Source: an uncultured bacterium | GTDB lineage: Bacteria > Cyanobacteriota > Vampirovibrionia > Gastranaerophilales > Gastranaerophilaceae | DNA: 6,517 nucleotides | Assembly (NCBI GenBank): GCA_948888345.1 | Contig: CAQTPN010000039.1 | Coordinates: 2,389-8,905 of the forward strand | Reading direction: 5' to 3' | Shown: positions 5,447 through 6,517 of the stretch, one piece after another | How positions within the stretch are numbered: position 1 is the first letter of the stretch | Layout: each line of letters begins with the position of its first letter | Program-made: the position numbers and the translations under genes | The notes under the pieces: generated by a model | Seen by the model: the letters and a program-made list of their open reading frames with translations, nothing else | What the model was told of the DNA's origin: nothing | Databases searched by the model: none

Positions 5447-5651
5447 TACCCTTTCTATTATAATATAAAAATTAATTTTTTAAAAAAACGTCAATTAACT
5501 TTACAATCAACTTCTTCAAGCTTTTTAGAATGTAAAAAAATATTAAGCTTATTAATTATATGGCGCAAAAAATATTTTTCAGGTGCGTTATACTTATACA
5601 ATTTTTGCAAATAATATTGGTTAATAAAATAGTAAGAAAGGTATATAAACT

Positions 5652-6173
5652 ATGGCAATCAGTGCGATTAACTCCATAAATTTAAACAAAGTTGCATTTA
5701 AAGGTGCTCAAGCTGAGCCAAAAAAGGCAGAAGCAAAAAAGGACGAAAACTTTTTTGAAGAAAATAAAGAAGTAATAGTCGGTTTATCAGCTATCGGTGC
5801 TGCGGCTTTGGGTGCAATTGTCCTTCATAAAACAGGTGCACTCGGTAAAGTAGCGGATAAATTCTCCAAAAAAGCTGATAAAGCGGCAGCAGAAGCTGCT
5901 CCCAACGCTGATATCATTAAAGAAAAAGTGGATGTAAACAGCAGAGAATTCGATAAAGCATTTGGCAGAAAAGCTCTTGAAAGAATTGAGCAGACCATAA
6001 ATACAAGCCGTATTGAAAAAACCATTGCAGAAGCAGGCCCTGATGGAAGCAGACACGCAGCAAGAATTGAAGGCAAATATGAAGAAGCTCTTCCTGAAAT
6101 TTTTAAAGAAGGCGCAAAAGTAAACAGCCGCGAGGATGTTTTAACTTATGCAAGAGTTGCAGGATTAGCATAA
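5652..6173 (+). CDS. Hypothetical protein with N-terminal VAFKGAQ motif and hydrophobic segment (173 aa)
   Basis: I do not recognise a named family. VAFKGAQ is at residues 14-20, followed by a Lys/Glu/Ala-rich linker (21-40), a hydrophobic Ala/Gly/Ile segment at 41-58 and a charged helical remainder. This follows the plan of the two coiled-coil proteins, but without their GEATKL block and long coiled coil. Residues 95-99 and 157-161 are both VNSRE, opening two possible short repeats. No catalytic residues are evident. ATG 5652 has AAGAAAGG ending ten bases upstream. It is divergent from the interrupted paralogue and ends before a strong hairpin. It is likely a member of the same lineage-specific group, perhaps membrane-attached by residues 41-58; both statements are inference. 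Confidence 0.82.
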   Translation: MAISAINSINLNKVAFKGAQAEPKKAEAKKDENFFEENKEVIVGLSAIGAAALGAIVLHKTGALGKVADKFSKKADKAAAEAAPNADIIKEKVDVNSREFDKAFGRKALERIEQTINTSRIEKTIAEAGPDGSRHAARIEGKYEEALPEIFKEGAKVNSREDVLTYARVAGLA

Positions 6174-6209
6174 TAAATTATAAAATCCATTTCATATAAT
6201 ATAATAATA

Positions 6210-6241
6210 TTAAGGGGATATTAATTTTAATATCCCCTTAA
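6210..6241 (+). terminator. Hairpin terminator between the 173-aa gene and ileS
   Basis: A perfect inverted repeat of 15 bases (6210-6224 with 6227-6241) contains AAGGGGATATT/AATATCCCCTT. In practice the loop is probably six to eight bases. It lies 37 bases past the plus-strand stop. The T-run on the plus strand is delayed (seven T after ACTTTGCTGA), while the minus-strand tail is T/A-rich (TTAATATTATTATATT), so it may serve ileS as well. Confidence 0.7.
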
Positions 6242-6307
6242 ACTTTGCTGATTTTTTTGGTTTAAACCTGCTTTAAAAGCTTGATTAAAGCCTGCCTCAA
6301 GTTTAGA

Positions 6308-6517
6308 TTAGCCTTCAATTGCGGTTTTGCAATCTTCACAGATGCCATCCTCATTAAGTTCTCTATATTTCCAGCATCTCTGGCATTTTTGCCCCTCAGC
6401 TTTTCGCACTGACACTTTTATGCCGTCTTCTTCATAATCATTTAAGCTCTTAAAGTCGTCTTTTTCGCCCGTATAGGCATGGGATACGATAAATAAGTCT
6501 TTAAGGTCTTTTTCATA
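6308..6517 (-). CDS. ileS: Isoleucyl-tRNA synthetase, C-terminal end (runs off the right edge)
   Basis: The last 69 residues of IleRS, which charges tRNA-Ile with isoleucine in the cytoplasm. The diagnostic feature is the C-terminal zinc finger: C-Q-R-C-W-K-Y then G-I-C-E-D-C, with Cys at 45, 48, 60 and 63 of the visible part. It is preceded by the strand IKVSVRKAEGQK, as in bacterial IleRS. The catalytic HIGH and KMSKS motifs lie outside the window. The stop is TAA at 6310-6308. This is a housekeeping gene, which argues that the window is chromosomal. Confidence 0.92.
   Translation of the reverse strand, partial: YEKDLKDLFIVSHAYTGEKDDFKSLNDYEEDGIKVSVRKAEGQKCQRCWKYRELNEDGICEDCKTAIEG

Larger units (their letters stand above)
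5332..5651. other. Divergent intergenic region (320 bases, no gene)
   Basis: This stretch separates the interrupted paralogue (-) from the 173-aa gene (+). It holds the minus-strand leader TTTTAATAGGAG, T-tracts of 9, 6 and 7 bases (5390-5398, 5415-5420, 5422-5428), the shared 15-mer, an HLR1-like direct repeat (5429-5446) and the palindrome TATTATAATA (5456-5465). For the plus-strand gene I see only weak boxes: TTGCAA 5605-5610 and TAAAAT 5625-5630, spaced 14. I see no RNA gene or small ORF with a ribosome binding site. Confidence 0.6.

Noticed and set aside
6270..6291. Hairpin GCTTTAA/TTAAAGC between the terminator and ileS
   Set aside because: AT-rich 7-bp stem with no T-run; weak and likely incidental.
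1..6517. CRISPR arrays, tRNA or rRNA genes, insertion sequences
   Set aside because: No regularly spaced repeats, cloverleaf sequence, transposase or terminal repeats were seen.

Overview
The window is AT-rich DNA from a low-GC bacterium. The best guess is a gut member of the Gastranaerophilales/Vampirovibrionia (non-photosynthetic relatives of cyanobacteria). The reasons are the style of three proteins with short N-terminal V-[SA]-F-x-[GN]-[NA]-Q motifs, the low GC, and a direct repeat resembling the cyanobacterial RpaB site. No 16S rRNA or other decisive marker is present, so the assignment is tentative. The two edge genes are ordinary chromosomal genes: an OppF/DppF-type ABC ATPase on the left and the C-terminus of isoleucyl-tRNA synthetase on the right.

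Layout. Positions 1-359 (-) hold the 5' part of a peptide-transporter ATPase. Positions 473-760 (+) encode a 95-aa PQ-loop/SemiSWEET-like membrane protein. It abuts, stop to stop, a 301-aa all-helical acidic repeat protein of unknown function (761-1666, -). Positions 1825-2976 (-) encode a 383-aa protein with the N-terminal motif, a hydrophobic segment and a long coiled coil. Positions 3093-3631 (-) hold a ParD/ParE-like toxin-antitoxin pair whose toxin is frameshifted at an A8 run. Positions 3751-5331 (-) form one 527-codon frame, a paralogue of the 383-aa protein, interrupted by two in-frame TAA codons. Positions 5652-6173 (+) encode a third protein of the same general design, followed by a hairpin and then ileS (-).

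The most interesting signal is a lineage-specific protein family with its own upstream sequence. Three proteins share V-[SA]-F-x-[GN]-[NA]-Q near the N-terminus followed by an Ala/Gly-rich hydrophobic stretch, and two of them also share a GEATKL...E-[AS]-Y-K block. Upstream of three minus-strand genes (301 aa, 383 aa and the interrupted paralogue), the 10-mer TTTGTAACAA lies 93, 96 and 96 bases before the start codon. The two paralogues extend this to an identical 15-mer at exactly the same distance. This suggests common control of a small set of helical and coiled-coil proteins, possibly envelope-associated. Their function is unknown.

The middle of the window shows decay or recoding: a one-base frameshift in the toxin and two nonsense codons in the coiled-coil gene lie within about 1.5 kb. 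Real pseudogenisation, recoding and assembly error cannot be separated from sequence alone.
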